64,000 nt of DNA from Roseateles aquatilis (GTDB taxonomy: Bacteria > Pseudomonadota > Gammaproteobacteria > Burkholderiales > Burkholderiaceae_C): assembly GCF_002205645.1 (NCBI RefSeq), contig NZ_NIOF01000006.1:62001-126000 (forward strand), in the 5' to 3' direction. Of the stretch, positions 34,372-42,095 are shown piece after piece. The translations under genes were made by a program, and so were the position numbers. The notes under the pieces were generated by a model that had not been told where the DNA came from, made no database searches, and worked only from the letters and a program-made list of their open reading frames with translations. Position 1 is the first letter of the stretch; each line of letters opens with the position of its first letter.

Positions 34372-35574
34372 ATGAGCACGACCGAGATCTTCCTGATCGC
34401 GATGGCGATCATCTTCACCGTCCCTTATCTGGTGTGGCGGTTGGGCGGCACGGATTACTTCGCGCCGCTGGTCGTGGTGCAGATCATCACGGGCATCCTG
34501 CTCGGGCCGGGCGTGCTCGGGCGGGCCTTCCCGGACTATTACCAGTTCGTCTTCAGCCCGCCGGTGGTGCAGGCGCTGGGCGGCGTGGCGTGGTGGGCGG
34601 TGATGGTCTTCGTGTGGATCGCGGGGATCGAGCTGGACCTGAAGAAAGCCTGGGCGCACCGCGTCGAGAGCGGCATCACGGCCGGCCTGGCGCTCGGCGT
34701 GCCGATGGTCTTCGGGGCGGTCGCGGCGGTGCTGCTGCTGGGCATGGGATCGCAGTGGATGGGCGCCAGGGCGCATGCGTGGCAGTTCGTCGTCGGCGTA
34801 GGCATGGCCTGCGCGGTGACCGCGCTGCCCATCCTGATCCTGCTGATGGAGAAGCTGGAGATCCTGCGTCAACCCATCGGACAGCGCATCCTGCGCTACG
34901 CCAGCGTTGACGACATCATGATCTGGGGCGTGCTGGCGGTGATCCTGATGGACTGGTCCCGGGTGGGCAAGCAGGGACTGTTCCTGGTGGCGTTCGCGGC
35001 GGCGACGGTGCTGCTGCGTCGCCTGATGCGCGCGATCCCGGCACGCGACCGCTGGTACGTGGGGCTGATCTGGCTGGCGGTCTGTGCGTTCGGCGCGGAC
35101 TGGTGCGGGCTGCATTACATGGTCGGCGCCTTCCTGGCCGGCGTGGTGATGGATGCGGAATGGTTCGACCAGAAGGCGCTGGACGGCCTGCGTCACAACG
35201 TGCTGCTGGTGGTGATGCCGGTCTTCTTTCTCAGCACCGGGTTGCGCACGCAATGGGGGCTGGAGGGCGGGGCGGTCTTCGCCGCCGCGGCGCTGCTGCT
35301 GGTGGCGTCCGTGACCGGCAAGCTGGTGGGCGTGCATGTGGCCGGCCGCATCCTGCGCTGGCAGCCGGGGGAGGCGGGCATCATCGGCTGGCTGCTGCAG
35401 ACCAAGGCGCTGATCATGATCATCTTCGCCAATGTGCTGCTCGACAAACAGATCATCACCAGCGAGACCTTCACCGCGTTGCTGCTGATGGCGGTGGGCT
35501 CGACGATGCTGACGGTGCCGGCGGTGGCGCCGCGGCTCGCACGGATCAAGGACCTGGTGCTGCGCGCCAGCTGA
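34372..35574 (+). CDS. Cation:proton antiporter (CPA2/KefB-like membrane domain)
   Basis: Inner-membrane protein of 400 residues with about 11-12 hydrophobic segments (for example IFLIAMAIIFTVPYLVW, VVVQIITGILLGPGVLG, VGVGMACAVTALPILILLM). The pattern ILLGPGVLGRAFP and the ALPIL segment match the Na+/H+ exchanger domain of the CPA2 family. It lacks the C-terminal TrkA-N domain of KefB/KefC, so it is a minimal antiporter; the transported ion cannot be told from sequence. ATG 34372 has a strong AGGAGG ribosome site, unlike the earlier in-frame codon at 34318. It is not obviously linked to the sugar genes. Confidence 0.85.
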   Translation: MSTTEIFLIAMAIIFTVPYLVWRLGGTDYFAPLVVVQIITGILLGPGVLGRAFPDYYQFVFSPPVVQALGGVAWWAVMVFVWIAGIELDLKKAWAHRVESGITAGLALGVPMVFGAVAAVLLLGMGSQWMGARAHAWQFVVGVGMACAVTALPILILLMEKLEILRQPIGQRILRYASVDDIMIWGVLAVILMDWSRVGKQGLFLVAFAAATVLLRRLMRAIPARDRWYVGLIWLAVCAFGADWCGLHYMVGAFLAGVVMDAEWFDQKALDGLRHNVLLVVMPVFFLSTGLRTQWGLEGGAVFAAAALLLVASVTGKLVGVHVAGRILRWQPGEAGIIGWLLQTKALIMIIFANVLLDKQIITSETFTALLLMAVGSTMLTVPAVAPRLARIKDLVLRAS

Positions 35575-35635
35575 ACGGCGGCGCAGAATTCCGGCGAGCC
35601 GTCGCGTGTCGCTGGCGGCATCCTGGGAGCATGCC

Positions 35636-36031
35636 TTGATCGATCACCTCGACCACCTGGTCCTGACCACCGCCCATGAGGCCGACTGCATCCGCTTCTA
35701 CACCGAGGTGCTCGGCATGCAGCTGGAAAGCTTCGTCGGCGGCACGCCGCCGGTCACGCGGCAGGCGTTCAAGTTCGGCAACCAGAAGATCAATCTGCAT
35801 GTGAAGGGCCGGGAGTTCGAGCCCAAGGCCCACACGCCGGTGCCCGGCGCGCTGGACCTGTGTTTCATCGCTTCGGTGCCGCTGGACCGGGTGATCGAAC
35901 GGCTTCAGGCCCTGCAGGTGCCCGTCATCGAGGGGCCCGTGCTGCGCACCGGCGCCACCGGCAAGATCCGCTCGGTCTACCTGCGGGACCCGGACTTGAA
36001 TCTGATCGAGATCTCCGAGCCGGCCGGCTGA
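35636..36031 (+). CDS. VOC-family (glyoxalase/dioxygenase superfamily) protein
   Basis: Small cytoplasmic protein of about 131 residues with one vicinal-oxygen-chelate fold repeat pair. It starts IDHLDHLVLTT (His metal ligand), continues CIRFYTEVLGMQL, and ends SVYLRDPDLNLIEISEPAG (Glu metal ligand). The substrate is unknown; relatives include metallothiol transferases and glyoxalases. TTG 35636 was preferred as start because a GGGAG lies 7 bp upstream and the family begins at this point; a GTG at 35606 would add 10 residues. It is 61 bp after the antiporter gene and may share its transcript. Confidence 0.85.
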   Translation: MIDHLDHLVLTTAHEADCIRFYTEVLGMQLESFVGGTPPVTRQAFKFGNQKINLHVKGREFEPKAHTPVPGALDLCFIASVPLDRVIERLQALQVPVIEGPVLRTGATGKIRSVYLRDPDLNLIEISEPAG

Positions 36032-36114
36032 AGACCGAGGGTCCGGGTTTCTGGGTCTTTGGCGCGCCGGACCGCGGTCGAGCCTGATCGAGGCCGGCGG
36101 GTGGTCCGGACCTG

Positions 36115-36612
36115 TCAGCGGGCGAACGCCGCCGCGTGGGACACCATCGGCGCCTGCGTCACCATCGCCGCCTGTGCCGCCGCGCTGACGACCACCGCGG
36201 CGGTGGCCGTCCACGGCAAGCCGACGCGCGCCTCGGACAGCATCCGGGCGGGCATGGGCAGGTCGTTGGCGTGGGGGAGGATGCTCAGGTGCTCGTCGGC
36301 GCGGGCGAGCTCGATGTCCTCGCGTTCCATGCCGACGAACACATGCGCGAAGCCGTGCTCGATCGCGTCCAGCGCCGCCTCGGTCGCGCGGCGCCAGCGC
36401 TTGACGGCGGCGCAGTCGGCGCGGCTGGCGGTGTCCGGCACCGCCCAGCGGGCGTCGGCCCCGGTGATGGCCACGCACGCCTGGTAGGCGTCGACCACGC
36501 CCTGCGGTCCGCCCAGGCGGGCGTCCAGGACCTGCATGGCGATGGTCCGCGCGAGGTCGCGCTGGTGGTACGGGACCATGACCCGTTCAAGGATGACTTC
36601 GTAGCGGCGCAT
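36115..36612 (-). CDS. Hypothetical protein behind a LexA-like box
   Basis: Product of 165 residues, not recognised. It opens MRRYEVILERVMVPYHQRDL, is rich in Ala and acidic/basic pairs, has no signal peptide, and ends in a small-residue stretch (TATAAVVVSAAAQAAMVTQ) that could be a weak hydrophobic helix. ATG 36612 is fixed by a strong AGGAAGG ribosome site; the open frame extends to 36786, but that part is upstream DNA. A 20-bp LexA-like box lies 70 bp upstream, so SOS control is likely. Its neighbours (VOC gene, MarR gene) give no functional hint. Confidence 0.6.
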   Translation of the reverse strand: MRRYEVILERVMVPYHQRDLARTIAMQVLDARLGGPQGVVDAYQACVAITGADARWAVPDTASRADCAAVKRWRRATEAALDAIEHGFAHVFVGMEREDIELARADEHLSILPHANDLPMPARMLSEARVGLPWTATAAVVVSAAAQAAMVTQAPMVSHAAAFAR

Positions 36613-36681
36613 GACGGTTCCTTCCTCGACGTCGCCTCCGTGGGCGCCGCCGTGTGCGGTGGCTGTTTGGAGGAGGAAGGA

Positions 36682-36701
36682 TACTGTACATGCATCCAGT
36701 A
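36682..36701. promoter_or_regulatory. LexA-like (SOS) box
   Basis: TACTGTACATGCATCCAGTA matches the LexA consensus TACTGTATATATATACAGTA at 16 of 20 positions, including both CTGT/CAG cores. It lies 70 bp upstream of the hypothetical gene at 36612, a normal operator distance. Confidence 0.6.
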
Positions 36702-36876
36702 CTTCAATGGAGAAGTTGGGGGTGGACCCGGTGTAGCTGCCATGCCTTGTCAGCAACCGCCGCGCCGCGCCGGTGGCGAACCTCATCGGGACGCCGCCGA
36801 CCCCTCTCGCGCATGCGTCGACCCCCCGTTTCCGGGGCGCCGTCGACCAATTGAGCGCCGCACGCTGGCGTCTTGC

Positions 36877-37338
36877 TCAGCCCATGTCGTCCGGATCCGG
36901 CTCCCCCAGATTCGCCCGCACGCGGGCGAGCAGCCGCGTGAGCTGCTCGATCTCCTCGGCGCTGAAGTCCGCCAGCGCCCGGACGCAGATGTCGTCCATC
37001 ACCGCCTTGCCCTTGGGCATGCGGCGCGATGCCAGCGCCGTCAGCGAAATCAGGCGGCTGCGCCCGTCCGCGGGATCCGGCACGCGCTCCACCAGCCCGT
37101 CGCGCTCCATGCGGTTGAGCAATTGCGCCATGCTGGGCTGCTCGACCGAGGCCATGCGCGCCAGCGCCGCCTGGGAGAGTCCCTCGGGGTGCTTCTTCAG
37201 CGTGACCAGCACCGGCAGTTGCCCCATCGCGAAGCCCAGCTCCCGCAGCGGCACGTCGGCGGCGCGCGTGAACGCGCGATGAATGAAGCCCATCAGGCGC
37301 ATCGGCGCCGACAGCACGTCGGGAGAGAACTGGCTCAT
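36877..37338 (-). CDS. MarR-family transcriptional regulator
   Basis: Winged-helix regulator of about 153 residues with the MarR plan: an N-terminal dimer helix, HPEGLSQAALARMASVEQPSMAQLLNRMERDGLVERVPDPADGR (recognition helix and wing, counted in parts), and a C-terminal dimer helix. It is divergent from a TetX-like flavoprotein gene, with a pair of matching palindromes between them. By the usual MarR logic it represses itself and that oxygenase and is released by a small aromatic or drug-like ligand. Start 37338 has a GGGA upstream; 37353 is an alternative. Confidence 0.92.
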   Translation of the reverse strand: MSQFSPDVLSAPMRLMGFIHRAFTRAADVPLRELGFAMGQLPVLVTLKKHPEGLSQAALARMASVEQPSMAQLLNRMERDGLVERVPDPADGRSRLISLTALASRRMPKGKAVMDDICVRALADFSAEEIEQLTRLLARVRANLGEPDPDDMG

Positions 37339-37366
37339 GAGCGTGATTCCCATGGAAGGGTCATTG

Positions 37367-37396
37367 TTGACATTAGATAGGATCCTATGTTGTTAT
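37367..37396 (+). promoter_or_regulatory. Candidate sigma-70 promoter for the flavoprotein gene
   Basis: TTGACA at 37367-37372 and TGTTAT at 37391-37396 with an 18-bp spacer. The first MarR-type palindrome lies inside the spacer and the second just downstream, which is the arrangement expected for repression. Confidence 0.55.
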
Positions 37397-37408
37397 AGAG
37401 GATCCTAT
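37377..37408. promoter_or_regulatory. Tandem MarR-type operator pair
   Basis: ATAGGATCCTAT (37377-37388, perfect palindrome) and AGAGGATCCTAT (37397-37408, one mismatch) are centred 20 bp apart, two helical turns. They lie between the divergent MarR and flavoprotein genes. Confidence 0.65.
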
Positions 37409-37427
37409 GCAATTGAAGGTGGCCATC

Positions 37428-38648
37428 ATGCCCGATCTCTCCCCCGTCTCGCCGCGCATCGCCATCGTCGGCGGCGGTCCCGCCGGCCTGACGCTGGCGC
37501 GGCTGCTGTATCTGCGGGGCGTGCATGCCGTGGTCTTCGAGCGCGACGCGCATCCGCTCGACCGGCCGCAGGGCGGCACGCTGGACCTGCATGACGACGG
37601 TGGGCTGCTGGCGCTGGAGCGTTGCGGCCTGCGCGCGGCGTTCGACGCGGTGGCGCGGCCCGAGGACCAGGGGACCCGCGTGATGAGCCCGCAGGGCGAT
37701 CTGCTGATCGACGAGCAGGACGAGTCCGACGCCGGCCGCCCCGAGGTCGACCGGACCGCGCTGCGCGCGTTGCTGCTGGACTCGCTGCCCACGGGCATGG
37801 TGCGCTGGAACGCGGCGCTGCAGGCGTTGGCGCCGCTGCCGGATGGTCGTTGGCGCCTCACGGCCGGGAGCGCCGATGGCAACGATCACCCCGATGGTGT
37901 CGATGACGTCGGGACCGACAGCGTCGGAGGCGCCTCGGAGGACTTCGATCTGGTCGTCGGCGCCGATGGCGCCTGGTCGCGCGTGCGGCCGTGGCTGTCG
38001 CCGTACCGGCCGCAGCACAGCGGGCTGACCTTCGTCGAGTTCTCGATCGACGACGCCGATCGCGCCCACCCCGAGCAGTCCGCGCTGGTGGGCCGCGGCA
38101 AGCTCTGGATCGAGGCGCCGGGCAAGAGCCTCATCGTGCAGCGCAACGGTCACGCGCATCTGCGCGGGTATGCGGTGTTCCGCGTCCCGGCGGACTGGGC
38201 GGCCCGTCGTTTCGATCCGGCCGATCCTGCGTCGACACGCGCCGCGCTGCTGGAGGAGTTCCAGGATTTCGCGGCGCCGCTGCGCGATCTGCTGCGGGCG
38301 TCGGACGATCGCTTCGCCATCCGGCCGATCCACGCGCTGCCGGTCGGCCATCGCTGGGCGCCTCGCCGCGGCCTGACTTTGATCGGCGACGCCGCGCACC
38401 TGATGTCGCCCTTCGGTGGCGAGGGCGTCAACGCCGCCATGCGCGACGCGGTGGAACTGGCCGGGCAACTGGGCCAGGGGGCCGCCTGGGACACCGCCGT
38501 CGAGCGCTTCGAGGCCGAGATGTTCGAGCGCGTGCTGCCCGCGGCGGAAGGCTCGGCGATGGGCGCGGCGCTGCACCTGTCGCATGTCGGGCAGGCGCTG
38601 TCGGTGGCGCATCACCACGAGGTGACGGCGGCGCATCCGCCGGCTTGA
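37428..38648 (+). CDS. FAD-dependent monooxygenase, TetX-like
   Basis: Flavoprotein of 406 residues of the para-hydroxybenzoate hydroxylase fold. It has the FAD site IAIVGGGPAGLTLARLL, then PQGGTLDLHDDGGLLALERCG, RTALRALLLDSLP, the DG motif VVGADGAWSRVR, and LIGDAAHLMSPFGGEGVNAAM. These are the landmarks of TetX, the tetracycline-degrading oxygenase, and its relatives; the family is broad, so antibiotic inactivation is only a possibility. ATG 37428 has AAGG upstream; the earlier ATG at 37407 sits inside the second MarR operator. Local repression by the divergent MarR protein is expected. Confidence 0.88.
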   Translation: MPDLSPVSPRIAIVGGGPAGLTLARLLYLRGVHAVVFERDAHPLDRPQGGTLDLHDDGGLLALERCGLRAAFDAVARPEDQGTRVMSPQGDLLIDEQDESDAGRPEVDRTALRALLLDSLPTGMVRWNAALQALAPLPDGRWRLTAGSADGNDHPDGVDDVGTDSVGGASEDFDLVVGADGAWSRVRPWLSPYRPQHSGLTFVEFSIDDADRAHPEQSALVGRGKLWIEAPGKSLIVQRNGHAHLRGYAVFRVPADWAARRFDPADPASTRAALLEEFQDFAAPLRDLLRASDDRFAIRPIHALPVGHRWAPRRGLTLIGDAAHLMSPFGGEGVNAAMRDAVELAGQLGQGAAWDTAVERFEAEMFERVLPAAEGSAMGAALHLSHVGQALSVAHHHEVTAAHPPA

Positions 38649-38704
38649 GCCGCGGCCCGAGGGCCGCCCATGTCCGGCGTGCCCGGAGCGACGACGCTCG
38701 ACGA

Positions 38705-39727
38705 TCAGTCCGCGGGCACCCGCAACGCCCGCTCGCGCTCCTTGGCGATCCGCGCCGCGAATGCCGCCTGGGAGCCGCCGGTCGGCAGGTTGCTGACGTC
38801 CAGGATCCGATGCTGGAAGTCAGGCTGTCGCAGCGTCTCGTTGACCACCGCGTTGATCAGCCGCAGCCGGTCCTCCGGCACGCCGCGCGGCGCGAACAGG
38901 CCGAAGGTCGACACCAGGTTGGCGTCGGGGAAGCCGAGCTCGGCCAGCGTCGGCACATCGGGCAGCACCGGCAGGCGCATCGGCGAGCCGATCGCCAGGG
39001 CCTTCAGCCGCCCCTGCTTGACGAACTGCAACTGCTGCGCGGCGACGTTCGACGACAGCAGCTCGAAGTGGCCGCCGAGCGCGTCCGTCAGCTGCTGCCC
39101 GCCGCCCTTGTAGGGCACGTGAATGATGTCCACGCCGGCCGCGGCGCGGATCTGCGCCAGCACCATGTGGCCCACCGTCGCGTGGCCCGAGGTCGCCCAG
39201 CGCAGGCGGCCCGGCGCGGCGCGCGCGGCGGCCAGCATCGCGGCGAAGGTCGCCGGCTTGAACGAGGGATGCGCGAGCACCAGCACCGGCGTGTCCATCA
39301 CGCTGACGACGGGGACGACATCGCGGTGCGGATCGAAATCGTGGCGGCCCATCGGCGCCGAGGATGCCGGCGTGAAGACCAGCGGGCTGATCGCGCAGTA
39401 GGCCAGCGTGTGCCCATCCGGCGCGGCGCGCGCGAGCGACTCCAGCGCGGTCAGCCCGCCGGCGCCGGCTCGGTTCTCGACGATCACCGGCACCTTCAGC
39501 CGAATGCCGATCGCCTGCCCCAGCGCGCGGGCGGTGTCGTCGCTGACGCCGCCCGGCGGGTAGGCGACGATCAGATGCATCGGACGGGCGGGCCAGGGTT
39601 CCGAATGCGACGGCGGCTGCGATGGCGATGGCGAGGGCAGCGTCCGCGCGGGCAGGCGGTCCCCGAGGGCCGGGCCCAGCCCCAGCGCCACCGAGGCACC
39701 CCGCATCAGCAGCGCGCGCCTACGCAT
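38705..39727 (-). CDS. Bug-family (TctC) tripartite-tricarboxylate-type binding protein
   Basis: Periplasmic binding protein of 340 residues. It has an Arg-rich N-terminus with a hydrophobic core (a Tat-like or Sec signal), then family blocks MHLIVAYPPGGVSDDTARALG, VENRAGAGGLTALESLARAAPDGHTL, HVPYKGGGQQLTDALGG, and LPDVPTLAELGFPD. These proteins bind carboxylates; most, as here, have no TctA/TctB membrane partner beside them. The start overlaps the 3' end of the LysR gene by 8 bp, so the two are co-transcribed. Expansion of this family is characteristic of Burkholderiales. Confidence 0.92.
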   Translation of the reverse strand: MRRRALLMRGASVALGLGPALGDRLPARTLPSPSPSQPPSHSEPWPARPMHLIVAYPPGGVSDDTARALGQAIGIRLKVPVIVENRAGAGGLTALESLARAAPDGHTLAYCAISPLVFTPASSAPMGRHDFDPHRDVVPVVSVMDTPVLVLAHPSFKPATFAAMLAAARAAPGRLRWATSGHATVGHMVLAQIRAAAGVDIIHVPYKGGGQQLTDALGGHFELLSSNVAAQQLQFVKQGRLKALAIGSPMRLPVLPDVPTLAELGFPDANLVSTFGLFAPRGVPEDRLRLINAVVNETLRQPDFQHRILDVSNLPTGGSQAAFAARIAKERERALRVPAD

Positions 39728-40640
39728 CGCGATGTTCTCCGGCGATGCGGCGGGCGAGGGCGAGGAAGGTCGCCGTCGGTCCTTCCTGATCGTGCGTGCG
39801 GTAGGCCAGCGTCAGCGGCGCTTCCAGCCGCGCGTGCTTGGGCAGTGGGCGGAACACGATGGAATGGGCATGCACGCCGCGCATCGACGCCGGCACCACC
39901 GAGATGCCGGCGCCGGCCGCGACCAGGTTGAGGTTCATCATCATCCGGTCCACCTCGACGAAGCTGCGCGGCTTGACGCCCTCGCGCTCGCACAGCGCCA
40001 GCAGGTTGGCGTAGAGGCCGGGCGCGCCGGGGCGGCGCACAAGGATCAACGATTCGTCCTCGAGCTCGTTCAGCGGCACCGGCGTCGTCGACGCGCGCGG
40101 CACCCCGGCCAGTCGGTGGTCGAGCGGCAGCGCCAGCAGCGCCGGCTCGCTGAGCAGCGTCTCGAAGCTCAGTTCCTCGGGCTGCGCCACCGGCACGCGC
40201 AGGAAGCCGCAATGCAGGCGCGACCGCACGATCGCGTCGATCAGGCCGGCGGCGTTGTTCTCGCTCATCGCCAGCGCGATGCCGGGGTGCTCGCCGCGGC
40301 AGGCGCGCAACACCGCGGGCGTGAACGCATGCGCGGCGGCGGAACTGGTGAAGCCCACCGACAGCAGCCCATGCTGCCCACCCGCCAGCCGCGCCATGCG
40401 GTCGCGCATCTCGTTGAAGTCGCCCAGCAGCCGCTTGGCCTCGACCAGGAACTGCCGCCCGCCGTCGGTCAGGCTCACGCCCTTCGGATGGCGATGCAGC
40501 AGCGAGAAGCCGAGCTCCTGCTCCAGCGTCTTGATCTGCTGGCTCAGCGGCGGCTGCTGCATGCCGAGCAGCGCGGCGGCGCGCGTCATGTGGCCGGTCT
40601 CCGCGACCGTCACGAAATAGCGCAGATGTCGTAGATCCAT
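39720..40640 (-). CDS. LysR-family transcriptional regulator
   Basis: Regulator of 306 residues with the N-terminal helix-turn-helix MDLRHLRYFVTVAETGHMTRAAALLGMQQPPLSQQIKTLEQ and a C-terminal co-inducer-binding domain typical of the CatR/BenM branch (LLHRHPKGVSLTDGG, SVGFTSSAAAHAFTPAVLR). ATG 40640 was chosen because the HTH begins there and an AGGAGA lies upstream. It overlaps the TctC gene, which it may control together with an aromatic or carboxylate pathway elsewhere. It is divergent from a porin gene. Confidence 0.93.
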   Translation of the reverse strand: MDLRHLRYFVTVAETGHMTRAAALLGMQQPPLSQQIKTLEQELGFSLLHRHPKGVSLTDGGRQFLVEAKRLLGDFNEMRDRMARLAGGQHGLLSVGFTSSAAAHAFTPAVLRACRGEHPGIALAMSENNAAGLIDAIVRSRLHCGFLRVPVAQPEELSFETLLSEPALLALPLDHRLAGVPRASTTPVPLNELEDESLILVRRPGAPGLYANLLALCEREGVKPRSFVEVDRMMMNLNLVAAGAGISVVPASMRGVHAHSIVFRPLPKHARLEAPLTLAYRTHDQEGPTATFLALARRIAGEHRDA

Positions 40641-40813
40641 GCCTGCGTTGTCTCCTGTCCATCGGTCCGGCGGTAGGGCCATGACGCCGCCCCCCCCCGC
40701 GTTCCGCGACGGCGGTTGGCGTCCTTCCATACCAAAAACGTCTCGGACTCTACGGATTAGTGTATTTGACGCTATGGAGGCGGGTCACTAAGGTCCGGCC
40801 CGGATACCGAAGA

Positions 40814-40842
40814 ACGATCCGGGAACGATCCCGAGACGATCC
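40814..40842. repeat. Three ACGATCC direct repeats, 11-bp period
   Basis: ACGATCC occurs at 40814-40820, 40825-40831 and 40836-40842, one helical turn apart, just upstream of the porin start. This could be an activator or response-regulator site; no regulator is assigned. Confidence 0.5.
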
Positions 40843-40867
40843 AACAACAACCAGACGGAGACAACGT

Positions 40868-41992
40868 TTGAACACGAAAAACATCCCCAGGTCCGCCCTG
40901 AAGGTCCATCCCATCGCGCGTGGCACCGCGCTGGCGGCGCTGGCCACATCGGCCATCGCGCTCGCGCCGGCCGCGCTGGCGCAAGGCAAGGAAAGCGGCA
41001 GCGGCGTGCAGGTCTTCGGCCTGCTCGACATCGGCGTGCAGGCGCTCAAGGCCAGCGGCACCGACACCCGCTACTTCGTCAACAGCGACGGCAACACCTC
41101 CAGCCGCTTCGGCGTGCGCGGCACCGAGGACCTGGGCGGCGGCCTCAAGGTGGGCTTCTGGCTGGAGTCCGCCGTGTCGGTCGATGACGGTACCAGCGGC
41201 GCCACCAGCACCAACAACAAGGACTCGGTCAGCGGCGGCCTCACCTGGGGCCGTCGCGCCACGGTACAGGTCTCGGGCGATTGGGGCGAGTTGCGGCTGG
41301 GCCGCGACTACGTGCCGTCCTTCGGCAACCTGACGACGTCCATGCATCCGTTCGGGACCAACGGCGTGGGCAGCTCCGGGCTGATGTTCTATCCGGTGCC
41401 CGCCAACGGCACGACGGCGCGCACCAACGTGCGGGCGTCCAACTCGATCGGCTACTTCACGCCGTCGGGCATCAACGGCTTCTACGGCCACGTGATGGTG
41501 GCGCTGGGCGAGCAGGGCCCCGGCCCGACGCGCAAGGACGGCGACCTGCAGGGCGTGCGGGTGGGCTGGCGCAACGAGGTGTTCAACACCTCGGCGGCGA
41601 TCTCCCGCACGCGCTACGCCACCGGCAACTACACGCAGAGCAATGTCGGCGCGACCTACCAGTGGGGCCCCGCCAAGCTGATGGCGCTGTGGGGCCGCAA
41701 CGAGGTGGGCATCACCAGCACGACGGCGACGATGCTGGGCACCCAGTACCAGCTCGGCCCGGGAGAGCTGCGTTTCGCCTACACCTGGCTGAAGGCGAAG
41801 AACATCGCCAGCGATGCCACCCACATCGCGCTGGGCTACGTGTACGACCTCTCCAAGCGCACGGCGCTGTACGGCAACATCGCCCGCATCGACAACAAGG
41901 GCCCGGCGATGCGCTTCAACGTCGGCCTGGCGGCGACGGTGCCCGGCGGCAACAGCGGAGGCGTCGAGACCGGCGTGCGTCACAGCTTCTGA
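40868..41992 (+). CDS. Gram-negative porin (Burkholderiales OmpC-like)
   Basis: Outer-membrane trimeric porin of about 374 residues. After a basic N-terminus, a hydrophobic signal (TALAALATSAIALAPAALA) is cut before QGKESGSGVQVFGLLDIGVQ. Family signs are SSRFGVRGTEDLGGGLKVGFWLES, GRRATVQVSGDWGELRLGRDY and the C-terminal ...VRHSF, whose final Phe is needed for barrel assembly. TTG 40868 is preferred as start: GGAG lies 8 bp upstream and the codon directly precedes the signal. It is divergent from the LysR gene and may be one of its targets. Substrate unknown. Confidence 0.9.
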   Translation: MNTKNIPRSALKVHPIARGTALAALATSAIALAPAALAQGKESGSGVQVFGLLDIGVQALKASGTDTRYFVNSDGNTSSRFGVRGTEDLGGGLKVGFWLESAVSVDDGTSGATSTNNKDSVSGGLTWGRRATVQVSGDWGELRLGRDYVPSFGNLTTSMHPFGTNGVGSSGLMFYPVPANGTTARTNVRASNSIGYFTPSGINGFYGHVMVALGEQGPGPTRKDGDLQGVRVGWRNEVFNTSAAISRTRYATGNYTQSNVGATYQWGPAKLMALWGRNEVGITSTTATMLGTQYQLGPGELRFAYTWLKAKNIASDATHIALGYVYDLSKRTALYGNIARIDNKGPAMRFNVGLAATVPGGNSGGVETGVRHSF

Positions 41993-42095
41993 TCCGTCCG
42001 GGGAGGGCGCGCCCGGGCGCGCGCTCCCGACGGCCTCCCTCGAAGCGCGCCTTGCGCGCCTCGGCTCAATGATCCAGCAACGAAGGACCCTGATC

